A DNA stretch of 47,862 bases from a virus. The notes beneath the pieces are model-generated. The model searched no databases, was not told the DNA's origin, and saw only the letters and a program-made list of their open reading frames with translations. Of this stretch, positions 24,485-32,136 are shown in pieces; positions within the stretch are counted from its first letter, which is position 1, and every line of letters starts with the position of its first letter. Where the stretch lies: IMG/VR virus record IMGVR_UViG_3300043464_001238, positions 1 through 47,862 of that record. One strand, 5' to 3'. A program made the translations under genes and the position numbers.

Positions 24485-25744
24485 CGCCGCAGCCCCAACC
24501 GTGCGTTTTTCCTTCTTCTCCTTCTTTTTCTTCTTTGGCTTCTCTTCCACTTCCGGCTCACCACCCTCCACCACCTCCTGGAACACCCCTCCAAACTGAG
24601 ACGCAACTGAGTCCCAACTGAATTGAGGATCCGTCACCCGCTTGTAGCAGGCATCGGCCACACTGTTCAGGTACTCCCGATCGTCGTAGAGGTTGGCAAG
24701 GATCTGCGCCAGGTGTTGGTCGGAGGGGCAGGGCATCTCCCGTGCCATGTTGGTGTCCACATCCACGTGGTCGCAACGAATCAGTGGGGCATAGCCCTCA
24801 AAAATCTCTTTGGTACTGGTGTGATCCGGCACCACCTGTGCCACACGGCAGGCAGCATTCTCAAAGTTGACTAGCTCCCAGCCACCCCCCTTGGTGGTAT
24901 TGATTCCAATATCAGCCGCGTTGTAAATGCAATTCAGGAACTCCACCGAAACGTTCGGCGGCCCCTGGTTGTTATTGGTCATGATGATGCGACCGTTTGG
25001 ATCAAGTCCGTTCTTACTCATCTCCCGCCCGAAGAGCGGCATGATATCCCACCCCTGATCCTTGGTACCGCAGTGCATATAAAGTTGCGTATCCGGGCGA
25101 CCGACTGCGAACTTGGCAAAGGCTGCAATCGTAATGTCCATGCGTTTGCGGAACTGATTCCTGTTGGCATTCAGGCAGATGAAGATGTCCTCCGACAGCC
25201 CCAGCTTCTTGCGTGCCTCCTTCTTATCCATGGGATAAAAGAGATCCGTATCCAAACCATGCGGAATTACAGTGACCGGCTTGGTGATACCCGCCTTAAA
25301 GAATTCGTATGCACCAAATTCCGTAAATGCAATCAACGCATCCCATTCATTGATGTGTGCATCGATGCCACCAATCCAGTTGTAGCTATCCATCGTGAGG
25401 TAGCCACAGAACTTAAACTTCTTCTGCTGGTGCAGATCTTGAATACGCCTGTACTGTTCACTGACAATCCAAGGATCATTCAAGCTGAACACAATATCCG
25501 GCTGTTCCTTCTCAACAATCTCCCGAATGCGATCCTCACCAAAGGGCGCCTGCTGGAATCGGTTGGACGCAGGATACATCTTGAAATCTTTCTGCTCATC
25601 CGTTGGATCCCCATGCCAATTACATGCGAGCACCACAATTTCAAAGTCATCCTTCAGTCGCGGCAGTACCGCACCACTGACACGGCCGAAACCAGTCATT
25701 GCTGCAAAGTCAGCAACCCAAAGGATCTTAGTTTTTTTAGCCAT
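24482..25744 (-). CDS. GT4-type glycosyltransferase
   Basis: 420 residues. ILWVADFAAMTGFGRVSGAVLPRL is the N-terminal GT-B Gly-rich loop; VTVIPHGLDTDLFYP is the interdomain signature; NANRNQFRKRMDITIAAFAKF and NTTKGGGWELVNFENAACRVAQVVPD supply the donor-site Arg/Lys and the E-x7-type loop. The C-terminal 35 residues are an acidic then Lys-rich tail (KPKKKKKEKKEKR). Substrate unknown: phage DNA, virion or host surface are possible. Own terminator downstream; possible -10 TATAGT before the start. Confidence 0.85.
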   Translation of the reverse strand: MAKKTKILWVADFAAMTGFGRVSGAVLPRLKDDFEIVVLACNWHGDPTDEQKDFKMYPASNRFQQAPFGEDRIREIVEKEQPDIVFSLNDPWIVSEQYRRIQDLHQQKKFKFCGYLTMDSYNWIGGIDAHINEWDALIAFTEFGAYEFFKAGITKPVTVIPHGLDTDLFYPMDKKEARKKLGLSEDIFICLNANRNQFRKRMDITIAAFAKFAVGRPDTQLYMHCGTKDQGWDIMPLFGREMSKNGLDPNGRIIMTNNNQGPPNVSVEFLNCIYNAADIGINTTKGGGWELVNFENAACRVAQVVPDHTSTKEIFEGYAPLIRCDHVDVDTNMAREMPCPSDQHLAQILANLYDDREYLNSVADACYKRVTDPQFSWDSVASQFGGVFQEVVEGGEPEVEEKPKKKKKEKKEKRTVGAAA

Positions 25745-25773
25745 TTAAGACGGATTATCTCGTTTTACTATAC

Positions 25774-26127
25774 TCAATTCGACGGAGTAGTCGACCGTAC
25801 CAACTCTTTTTGCTCTACAGTTTTAGCCTTCAACTTCTTCTTGAGGAATTCTGCTGCCCGATGCGTCTGCGTGGTATCGCCACAAGTATAAAGATCGATT
25901 GCACAATACCCAATCTCGGGCCACGAATGAATTGATGCGTGGGATTCAGCCAGCAGTGCCAATAGTGTGACACCTTGCGGCTTAAACTTCTCGCCAATAA
26001 TGCGCAGGATAGTTGCTTTGGCCATTACCAAAGAAGCCTCAAGCAATCGTTGAAGCTCCTGGTAATCATCCAAAATCTCTGGATCACAATCGTATAGATC
26101 CAGTATCAGATGCCGGCCATTTCCCAC
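25774..26127 (-). CDS. speD: S-adenosylmethionine decarboxylase proenzyme
   Basis: A 117-residue bacterial-type SpeD. LLAESHASIHSWPEIGYCAIDLYTCG carries the self-cleavage site Glu61-Ser62 (Ser becomes the pyruvoyl group), His67 and Cys82. It makes decarboxylated SAM for spermidine synthesis. speD is a known auxiliary gene in cyanophages. GTG start; its first base overlaps the primase-helicase stop (TAGTG), so it is translated behind replication genes. Confidence 0.9.
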   Translation of the reverse strand: MGNGRHLILDLYDCDPEILDDYQELQRLLEASLVMAKATILRIIGEKFKPQGVTLLALLAESHASIHSWPEIGYCAIDLYTCGDTTQTHRAAEFLKKKLKAKTVEQKELVRSTTPSN

Positions 26128-28757
26128 TACATTGTTGCATCATTCTCTATTGTCTCACCAGTAGGTACAAAAAGCTCAGGGTATTGATCCTTATAACGGT
26201 CAGGGTTTGCTGCAAATTCCACAACCGAAGGCAGTTGCAAGTACCTGTCAATATTCGACTCCTTGATGGCAATGTTAAAGACCTGCATACCAGACGCCGC
26301 CTTCTTGGAGTAGACGTTCAGCTTGAGCTGGTGCCTGCAAATGTCCAGGAACAAGGGCTCAAACCTGCCGCGTGACATGATGCCCACGTTGCAGTTGCGA
26401 CAGAACTCCGCATAGCTGGCATACAACCAACGCGTATTGTCCTTGTAATAGCCGCCAGTTCCATTTGGATTCTGCTGACAGAAGCCAACGTGCGTCATCA
26501 CATTCGGCTGGAAGACCAACTTGTGATCCATCCAATCCAACAGTGGATTAGAACGCAGGCTTTGCTGCTTCTCATACTTACGAAAGAAATCAATCTTCTT
26601 GCCGGTTTCCATGAGGCAAGCACGCATGTCATCCTCAGTCATATCCAACAACCAGTTCACCAACCCTGGCAACAAAGGAGCGAACACACCCTGAGGAACA
26701 CCCTTGGAATCGAACTTAATCAGTTCCTTTTGTTCTGCCTGACCGCCCTCAAACGGACGGTCGAACGGAATAGTAAGGCGGCGACGCGCAAGGCCAGAAG
26801 TGTAATCAGTTGATTGAATAGCTTCATTAGCTGTAATCATCACAACTCCATGATACTGAAACGGATCTTGACCTTCGCTTTGATACTTGCGTTCACTACG
26901 GATCCAATCATTACCAGTAATTGCCTTCAGCTTTGATACCGATCCACCCCACCTATCAGCATCCTGGAACAGCAGAAGCTTCTTACCCATGTAGCTTGCA
27001 GCTTCAAACCTGTTCTTCTCCAGATTCTCAAAGTCTGTTGAGTAGGTGTTCTGCTTACCAACCAATGCCACAGCCAGGTTTGCATAGGTCGACTTACCGG
27101 ACTTACCGGGGCCAACAATCTCCACAAACTTCTGGATCTCATAACGCCCTAGTAGCGTGGCACGCAACCATGCACGTAACACCTGAACACGTTCCCAGCT
27201 ACCGTGCTGCACATGCTTCAGCCACTTAATGATGTCTTCACACCCAGCCGCTGGATCATACCGATAAGGCATTTGCTGGGTCAGGTGCATCCCCCGATTG
27301 AATGGAAGCAACTCCTTCTTCTCAATATCCAATACCCCATTGGTAAACAACAGGTAGTTGGAACCGTCATACCAATCATCAAACACCAACACCGCCTGGA
27401 GCTGCAGGTAGATGTCATTCATCAAATTAGAAGTGAATCCACCGGGAAGTTGCAGTACTTGCAGCTTTTTCCGAATGTCACCCATCATTTCGATCTTCGT
27501 GAGAGGCGACCAAAGCCCATCACTTTCTTTAGCATAAATAAAGAATTGACCGTGGGCTTGACTAAAGCGCAGATCTCCGTTATATGTTGAGCGCAAATGA
27601 TCTACGATTTGGCTGGATGACGGGTTCTTTGACGTTTTCTTCTCTTCTTTTGACTTCATGTTTTTTGTGTCCAGCTCCTGCGACTGCCATTGATTTGTCT
27701 GAGTGGCATCGGATGCAGCACATGGAGCGGTTACGGGAGTCATTTGAGATTCTTCCAGATCAATTTCAGCCAATAATTTTGAAGCATGCTCTAATGTCGC
27801 ATCATCAACACTCAGCCCCCTATACTCCTGGGACGGCTGCCACCCCTGCTCACGAGCAACGTGAATCAGTGAACCAATGCTGCGACCAGAGCCACGAGTA
27901 AACGACAGCCACCGCCGGTGACACTCCCCCTCCCTATACTTGTCCGACTGCTTGGACCATTCTTCCCACTGATCAAGGAGGGATTCATCGAGATTATGGA
28001 GTGATTGACCGACCGTAATCCAGATGTCATAGTCATCCGCCGCCTCTGGAGGCATACCCCACATTGCCTCTGCGGCAAGCTTCATATCCCGGTCAAGGTC
28101 CACAACACTATTGATCGCAAAGCCTGGGCCGATAACACGCGTTGTTTCCTTTGCCGGAATACCTTGCTTGACATTCTTGTTGATGATGGCATTCAACAAG
28201 AAGTCCGGCATTTCAGGCACAGCTTTTGCCCACTCAAACCCAAGGTCTGGAGCCGTGTAGTACCCATCCGTTTCCGGATGTAACCCCATTAACACACCCT
28301 GGTGCCGCTTCCACAAAATCTCAAGCTTCTCTTTGTCTACTGCTGCGTGCCACGTGTACTTATTCCGAACGATGTGCTTATGTTTCTCACGACTAACCCG
28401 GTATAACCTACGCTCCCTACCTTCCTTCCCACTGAAAATTGTTAGCGTGGGCGGCATCACCTTAATGAAAGGTGCATCAGCCAACTCCTCCACCAGCTGG
28501 TACACCGATGGCCCATCAATGTCAATCCAGATAAAACCGTACGGATGGTTGTAGACAGGACCACCGAGCAGGCCGATAGCCTTACACTTCCCGCTTGTCA
28601 ATTCATCTTCAATTTCCTTGACACTAAACGGTTTGTTCTGCCATCCGGCAACATACGGATCCTTGTTGGCACCAAGCGGAGTGAGTGGCCAATCCGCTGG
28701 GATGTAATCAAAACGAATTTCGCCGGGCCGGAGCGAGAGCTGAGAAGTATTAGTCAT
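26127..28757 (-). CDS. Primase-polymerase/D5-type SF3 helicase fusion
   Basis: 876 residues. About 15-190: primase-polymerase (AEP) domain with WIDID at 77-81 as metal-binding acid motif. About 225-305: PriCT-2-like linker (DYDIWITVGQSLHNL ... GSGRSIGSLIHVA). About 500-720: D5-type superfamily 3 helicase with Walker A GPGKSGKST (549-557), Walker B LLLFQDAD (594-601), motif C VVMITAN (638-644) and Arg finger ARRR (657-660). It would both prime and unwind DNA at the fork. It overlaps a 61-aa gene upstream (ATGA) and speD downstream. Confidence 0.9.
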   Translation of the reverse strand: MTNTSQLSLRPGEIRFDYIPADWPLTPLGANKDPYVAGWQNKPFSVKEIEDELTSGKCKAIGLLGGPVYNHPYGFIWIDIDGPSVYQLVEELADAPFIKVMPPTLTIFSGKEGRERRLYRVSREKHKHIVRNKYTWHAAVDKEKLEILWKRHQGVLMGLHPETDGYYTAPDLGFEWAKAVPEMPDFLLNAIINKNVKQGIPAKETTRVIGPGFAINSVVDLDRDMKLAAEAMWGMPPEAADDYDIWITVGQSLHNLDESLLDQWEEWSKQSDKYREGECHRRWLSFTRGSGRSIGSLIHVAREQGWQPSQEYRGLSVDDATLEHASKLLAEIDLEESQMTPVTAPCAASDATQTNQWQSQELDTKNMKSKEEKKTSKNPSSSQIVDHLRSTYNGDLRFSQAHGQFFIYAKESDGLWSPLTKIEMMGDIRKKLQVLQLPGGFTSNLMNDIYLQLQAVLVFDDWYDGSNYLLFTNGVLDIEKKELLPFNRGMHLTQQMPYRYDPAAGCEDIIKWLKHVQHGSWERVQVLRAWLRATLLGRYEIQKFVEIVGPGKSGKSTYANLAVALVGKQNTYSTDFENLEKNRFEAASYMGKKLLLFQDADRWGGSVSKLKAITGNDWIRSERKYQSEGQDPFQYHGVVMITANEAIQSTDYTSGLARRRLTIPFDRPFEGGQAEQKELIKFDSKGVPQGVFAPLLPGLVNWLLDMTEDDMRACLMETGKKIDFFRKYEKQQSLRSNPLLDWMDHKLVFQPNVMTHVGFCQQNPNGTGGYYKDNTRWLYASYAEFCRNCNVGIMSRGRFEPLFLDICRHQLKLNVYSKKAASGMQVFNIAIKESNIDRYLQLPSVVEFAANPDRYKDQYPELFVPTGETIENDATM

Positions 28758-28939
28758 TCGTTAACTGATGGCATGAGTTCCACTTTAAAGTCTTTATTGG
28801 CAAATACCTGGTCCTTCACCAAGAAAAAAGCATGAAGATGCATAGGGGTGGGCAGATAAAAACAGTCCCCATCCATCGCACTATTCATGCGATTCTGAAG
28901 ACTATTCATCCACTCACCAACGGAAACGTAGATTTCCAT
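28754..28939 (-). CDS. Small protein coupled to primase-helicase, 61 aa
   Basis: MEIYVSVGEWMNSLQNRMNSA...; ends ELMPSVNE with TGA overlapping the primase ATG (ATGA). No recognised family. The coupling suggests a role in or timing with replication. Confidence 0.6.
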   Translation of the reverse strand: MEIYVSVGEWMNSLQNRMNSAMDGDCFYLPTPMHLHAFFLVKDQVFANKDFKVELMPSVNE

Positions 28940-29038
28940 CGGAGGGTTGTCTGGCTGTTTACTTATCCTAGGGCCACCAATCCAAGGACAACCTTACGAC
29001 TTCCCAGAGTTTTGAGACTCATTAGACCCACTTATATC

Positions 29039-29893
29039 TTAGACAAGATCCTGGTCCTGCTGACCATACTCTTCCATTTGCGTGTAATACTCTTCAACCA
29101 GTTTGTGCCAATCCGCATGCAAAGCATTAAGAAAATTCCTGGAGATCTTAAAGACTTGTGTACGCACCGGTGTTGATACCAAGATGGCAGCCTGCTGGAC
29201 CTTGATGCCAAGCGTCTGGGTAATAGCCAAGTCGTAAGCCGCGAGCTGCTTCAAAGTTTTTTTGAATTTCATGTGACCACCCAAGAGATCACGCCATTCA
29301 GGCGACCCCTTCTCCAGGTCTTTAGGCCACTTGCGACTGTAGGGTTTGACGCTGGTCTTCAAATCAGCGAGAGTAAGCTTGTTATTAACCACACCGATAA
29401 TGTCGGGAGCACCAGCCCAAGCTCGCCCGTCAGGATCGCAACCCCAAACGCGAGCAACGTCATCAGCGCCAATAGTGAATTTAAACCGATCAACCACAGG
29501 CGTCTCTGCCCATAAGACTTCGTCAAACTGATCCAGAATTGACGGCATGCCTTGCCAAAAGTCTTGGTACTCATCAGCGATCTCCGGGGTTTTGTTCCCT
29601 TTTAGGTACTGCTCCATACCATAGTGGATGGCAGTCCCCCTTTCGGCAGCGGCCTCCTTAACACCTGGATTATTTTTTGACCACATTTCGAGCTTCCGTT
29701 TGTTTGCTTCGGAAGCAGTCTCAGATATGATTGTAGTTACAGACGGGGCTGGGCCAGTAGGTAACGGCGTGGTGTAATGCCTTTTGCCGTTAAGCGTAAT
29801 TCTGGTTGCGGCCCTGTTTAGGTTCCGCATGAGATCCGGTTGCTTATCCTGGACCTTAATCCAAGGATCCGATAAATCTATCTTAGCAACCAT
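29039..29893 (-). CDS. PD-(D/E)XK (RecB/Cas4-like) exonuclease
   Basis: 284 residues. GTAIHYGMEQYL gives the motif with conserved His; AGAPDIIGVV...LTLADLKTS is the PD...(D/E)XK core; QLAAYDLAI is the Q-x3-Y motif typical of RecB-family nucleases. It probably degrades host DNA or processes phage ends in recombination. About 100 nt without a gene separate it from the 61-aa gene. A TAATAT lies before the start as possible -10. Confidence 0.85.
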   Translation of the reverse strand: MVAKIDLSDPWIKVQDKQPDLMRNLNRAATRITLNGKRHYTTPLPTGPAPSVTTIISETASEANKRKLEMWSKNNPGVKEAAAERGTAIHYGMEQYLKGNKTPEIADEYQDFWQGMPSILDQFDEVLWAETPVVDRFKFTIGADDVARVWGCDPDGRAWAGAPDIIGVVNNKLTLADLKTSVKPYSRKWPKDLEKGSPEWRDLLGGHMKFKKTLKQLAAYDLAITQTLGIKVQQAAILVSTPVRTQVFKISRNFLNALHADWHKLVEEYYTQMEEYGQQDQDLV

Positions 29894-29945
29894 TGAAGCT
29901 TTTGTATATTATCCTCAAGTTACCACACTAATTATCAAAGTGCGA

Positions 29946-30050
29946 ATGAACGGTTTTGTGTACGCAATCTCCAGCATCCTCCTGGCTCTATTGACAGTTG
30001 TGGCCATTGATGCTTACCTGATCTTTATTGCCTCTACTCCAGGACAATGA
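29946..30050 (+). CDS. Single-helix membrane peptide coupled to Hli, 34 aa
   Basis: MNGFVYAISSILLALLTVVA followed by IDAYLIFIASTPGQ: almost one long transmembrane helix. Its TGA overlaps the Hli start (ATGA). Size and topology are those of small photosystem/cytochrome b6f subunits, but I cannot match it to psbN, psbT, petN, petG or others. Coupling to Hli suggests they work at the thylakoid together. Confidence 0.6.
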   Translation: MNGFVYAISSILLALLTVVAIDAYLIFIASTPGQ

Positions 30051-30295
30051 CAGGACTCGATAAGTTCTGGTACTCAATCCGTGGATGGTACAGCTGCATA
30101 TCCTGGATCATCATTGAAATTGTCAAGGAGTATCTCCCAGACCTAGTCTTCTGGAAGCCACCCACTCACCCAGATGATTTCACCTGGTATGCAGAGCGTG
30201 TCAACGGAAGGCTTGCCATGCTAGCAGTAACCATCATTTTAGTCACCGAGTTAACCACCAAATCTTCCATTTGGAATCTTGTCCATGTCCTGTAA
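30047..30295 (+). CDS. hli: High-light-inducible protein (Hli)
   Basis: 82 residues. AERVNGRLAMLAVTIILVTE (about 49-68) is the chlorophyll-binding helix signature E-x2-N-G-R-x-A-M. Hli proteins are single-helix thylakoid proteins that dissipate excess light energy and protect photosystem II during infection. The N-terminal 45 residues are longer than in typical phage Hli and contain a second moderately hydrophobic stretch (WYSCISWIIIEIV). Confidence 0.85.
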   Translation: MTGLDKFWYSIRGWYSCISWIIIEIVKEYLPDLVFWKPPTHPDDFTWYAERVNGRLAMLAVTIILVTELTTKSSIWNLVHVL

Positions 30296-30422
30296 TCTCA
30301 CCCGTTTCTACTACGACCTTGACGGCTGGCCCGTAGTGGAAGACATTGAAACCATTGAAGCCGACGCATTTGAACAAAGCTTACAGAACGAAGATATCTC
30401 TTATACTCGAGTTGATTTGTAA
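30285..30422 (+). CDS. Small acidic protein, 45 aa
   Basis: ATG 30285 overlaps the end of hli by 11 nt; product MSCNLTRFYYDLDGWPVVED continues as an acidic helix and ends YTRVDL. The next gene starts 6 nt after its stop, so it fills an otherwise empty gap in the operon. Function unknown. Confidence 0.6.
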   Translation: MSCNLTRFYYDLDGWPVVEDIETIEADAFEQSLQNEDISYTRVDL

Positions 30423-30428
30423 AACGCC

Positions 30429-31013
30429 ATGACTAGCTGGGACGACTACTTTACCGAAGTAAAACCAAAGCTTGGCGCCAGGGCACAAAGCTTTGAAAAG
30501 ATCTTTGCCTACCTGGATGAAACCACCAATCCAACCATTATCGAAACTGGCACATACCGCGAAGAGAACAACTTCACCGGAGATGGTTGCTCGACCCTTC
30601 TCTTTGACAACTACGTCAACGATCGTGGTGGCAGCGTAATCTCTATTGACAATGACCCCAAAGCCTGCGCTCTGGCTTCGGCAAACACCAGCAATCTCAC
30701 TGAAGTTGTTGAGTCCGACTCCGTTGAATTCCTTGGCACGTTACGGGGAAGCGTCACGCTCCTCTACCTAGATTCCTACAACATCCAAAATTGGCAAGAC
30801 GACTGGGCCCCAGCTGCACATCATCTTAAGGAATTGTTCGCAGCCAAGGACATCATTCAGCATGACACCCTTATTGTTATTGATGACAACATCAAGCACG
30901 AGGGTAAGCGCCTGGGCAAAGGACGCCTGGTCTACGAACTGATGGAGTCCCTAGGCATCGAGCCATTCCTTGACGACTACCAGGTTGGCTGGGTGTGGCA
31001 GGAGCTCTCATAG
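30429..31013 (+). CDS. SAM-dependent methyltransferase-like protein
   Basis: 194 residues. IIETGTYREENNFTGDGCST is a motif I-like loop, GGSVISIDNDPKACALA gives the acidic residue after strand 2, and VTLLYLDSYN and HDTLIVIDDNI the later strands. This resembles the class I methyltransferases annotated with cephalosporin-hydroxylase-like proteins. Target unknown. Followed by a terminator-like hairpin. Confidence 0.7.
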   Translation: MTSWDDYFTEVKPKLGARAQSFEKIFAYLDETTNPTIIETGTYREENNFTGDGCSTLLFDNYVNDRGGSVISIDNDPKACALASANTSNLTEVVESDSVEFLGTLRGSVTLLYLDSYNIQNWQDDWAPAAHHLKELFAAKDIIQHDTLIVIDDNIKHEGKRLGKGRLVYELMESLGIEPFLDDYQVGWVWQELS

Positions 31014-31018
31014 TTGTG

Positions 31019-31049
31019 AATGCCGTATTGCAAAAGTTGATACGGCATT
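31019..31049 (+). terminator. Perfect 10-bp hairpin after the methyltransferase
   Basis: AATGCCGTAT pairs with ATACGGCATT around an 11-nt loop, 6 nt after the stop. The 3' flank (TCATACTATTT) is only weakly U-rich, so it may be a terminator or an mRNA-protecting stem. Confidence 0.65.
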
Positions 31050-31124
31050 TCATACTATTTGAGTTAGTCCAAAAGACGCATGTACACCAACACGTTTATA
31101 CTTAGAGGACCCCGTACTTCTGAA

Positions 31125-31337
31125 ATGTCTTTATCCAGTCAGGTCAAAGAAGCAGTCAATCAAGCTGCCGAACATCTTCGTGACGCGCTTGCGTTTGCCG
31201 CCAGATCTGAACATCCAATGACCATTGCAACTATCTCCGATCTTCTCGTACGTTTAGAATCAGTTGAATCCATGGATCAGATCTTAGAAAAGTTTGGTCA
31301 TGGCCACAAACAAAAAGAGGACAGTCCCTTCGGATGA
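31125..31337 (+). CDS. Small helical protein, 70 aa
   Basis: MSLSSQVKEAVNQAAEHLRD then ALAFAARSEHPMTIATISDLL; a conserved-looking pattern from cyanophages, all-helical. ATG 31125 is preferred; an in-frame ATG at 31080 gives a 15-residue extension (MYTNTFILRGPRTSE) that cannot be excluded. Function unknown. Confidence 0.65.
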   Translation: MSLSSQVKEAVNQAAEHLRDALAFAARSEHPMTIATISDLLVRLESVESMDQILEKFGHGHKQKEDSPFG

Positions 31338-31482
31338 AGAACGGTTAGACCGTTACTTTGCATGGTTGAGTCATCAAATTCCCAAGCCACCCCTTGGGTG
31401 GGAGTTGAGTATGAAACCATGTAAGTGGGCTAAAATACTGGAAGAACGCAAACAAAACAATGGCAGACAAAAAGAAACCTGA
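31300..31482 (+). CDS. Possible overlapping small gene, 60 aa
   Basis: MATNKKRTVPSDEERLDRYF, then a Pro/Trp-rich centre and basic tail. It overlaps the genes on both sides (38 and 23 nt) but covers 120 nt otherwise empty. No promoter of its own is seen; the box for the next gene lies inside it. Could be chance. Confidence 0.4.
   Translation: MATNKKRTVPSDEERLDRYFAWLSHQIPKPPLGWELSMKPCKWAKILEERKQNNGRQKET
31430..31440 (+). promoter_or_regulatory. Putative late promoter box
   Basis: CTAAAATACTG, hexamer TAAAAT ending 23 nt before ATG 31460. Confidence 0.45.
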
Positions 31483-31627
31483 CGGTTTGTACAAAAACAT
31501 TCAGGACAAGAAGGAGCGTATTGCTGCAGGTTCCGGCGAGAAGATGCGGAAACCTGGTGAGAAAGGCGCACCAACTGCCAAGGCATTCAAAGATTCTGCT
31601 AAGACCGCAAAGAAAAAGAAAAAGTGA
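31460..31627 (+). CDS. Small Lys-rich conserved phage protein, 55 aa
   Basis: MADKKKPDGLYKNIQDKKER, GSGEKMRKPGEKGAPTAKAF and a poly-Lys end. I recall the DGLY-NI-...-R-I-AGSGEKMR-PG pattern as widespread in cyanophages and other marine/freshwater phages; function unknown, possibly a capsid or DNA-binding protein. A structured RNA follows at once. Confidence 0.75.
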   Translation: MADKKKPDGLYKNIQDKKERIAAGSGEKMRKPGEKGAPTAKAFKDSAKTAKKKKK

Positions 31628-31628
31628 T

Positions 31629-31745
31629 AGTGTATCGGAGAGCACTAAAGCTCCAGGGAAATAGTCGAAACCCTGACACCTTACGGTAGGGCTTGCAACA
31701 GCGGTAAGGAGAATACAATCCCGGTGTGAGTAGCCGGGATTTTTT
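31629..31745 (+). ncRNA. Structured RNA candidate ending in an intrinsic terminator
   Basis: In order: AGTG/CACT (31629-31632 with 31643-31646) interleaved with GGAG/CTCC (31637-31640 with 31651-31654), which would form a pseudoknot; AGGG/CCCT (31655-31658 with 31671-31674); a 6-bp stem CCTTAC/GTAAGG (31679-31684 with 31704-31709) topped by GCT/AGC; then the terminator. No reading frame of note. It does not match the consensus of glutamine, PreQ1, THF, SAM or cobalamin riboswitches that I can recall. Could be a small RNA or an elaborate 3' UTR. Confidence 0.5.
31717..31745 (+). terminator. Rho-independent terminator
   Basis: AATCCCGG, 9-nt loop, CCGGGATT followed by TTTT. Ends the unit that includes the 55-aa gene and the structured RNA. 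Confidence 0.85.
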
Positions 31746-31786
31746 GTGTATGATGTTTATGTTCCCGCTCTGCTTTGCATCGGGCT

Positions 31787-31858
31787 AGGTCGTTAGTCTA
31801 TTGGTAAGGACAGGTGGACAACACACATTGAAAGTCGGTTCGATTCCGGCACGACCCT
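31787..31858 (+). other. tRNA-like element with aberrant anticodon arm
   Basis: Acceptor AGGTCGT/ACGACCC (six pairs, first pair A-C), TA linker, D arm GTCT-ATTGGTAA-GGAC, T arm GTCGG-TTCGATT-CCGGC with a canonical T loop. Spacing is that of a 72-nt tRNA. The 21 nt between D and T arms (31813-31833) do not form a normal anticodon stem and have no T at position 33: registers give AAC or CAA with poor stems. CCA is not encoded. Either a decayed tRNA, a tRNA mimic, or an attachment-site remnant. Confidence 0.45.
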
Positions 31859-31887
31859 TTATACTGAAAAAGAATGCGTAGGCATTA

Positions 31888-32136
31888 GTGCCAACAAGTA
31901 CACGCAGGTTACAAGAAAACCGGCAGAGATTCTTGGAATACAAGAAGACTCTTAAGTGCGAGCACTGCGCCCTGGAAGACTATAGAGTCCTTGAGTTTCA
32001 CCATATAGGTGACAAGGATTTAAATGTGTCAAGTATGGTCAATCACGGATACGCCTGGCGCCGTATCCAAGAAGAAATCAATAAATGCATTCCGCTGTGC
32101 TGCAACTGCCACAGGCTTGCGCACTGGAGCGATTAA
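31888..32136 (+). CDS. HNH endonuclease, 82 aa
   Basis: GTG start. KCEHCALEDYRVLEFHHI is the first Cys pair plus HH, and EINKCIPLCCNCHRLAHW the second Cys pair and terminal His: a compact free-standing HNH homing nuclease. It lies 29 nt after the tRNA-like element and is convergent (4-nt overlap) with the 730-residue gene. The pairing with a tRNA-like sequence fits homing-nuclease behaviour. Confidence 0.8.
   Translation: MPTSTRRLQENRQRFLEYKKTLKCEHCALEDYRVLEFHHIGDKDLNVSSMVNHGYAWRRIQEEINKCIPLCCNCHRLAHWSD

Noticed and set aside
24292-24621. 109-residue plus-strand frame through the palindromic region
   Set aside because: Its N-terminus is encoded by the inverted repeat and the rest is Pro/Ser-rich antisense of the glycosyltransferase tail. 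The similarity to a peptide from the opposite arm is just the repeat read twice.
25073-25891. 272-residue plus-strand open frame opposite the glycosyltransferase and speD
   Set aside because: Antisense shadow of two genes with clear catalytic motifs; no family resemblance.
29946-30050. Known photosystem subunit (psbN, psbT, petN, petG, psb30)
   Set aside because: None of the sequences I can recall matches beyond hydrophobicity, so no gene name was given.
31629-31745. HEARO/omega RNA of an IscB-like nuclease
   Set aside because: The following HNH protein is only 82 residues, has no RuvC or bridge-helix region and fits a free homing nuclease.
31629-31858. Group I intron with HNH nuclease
   Set aside because: The conserved P/Q/R/S core elements are not recognisable and no interrupted gene flanks the region; the HNH gene lies outside the structured part.
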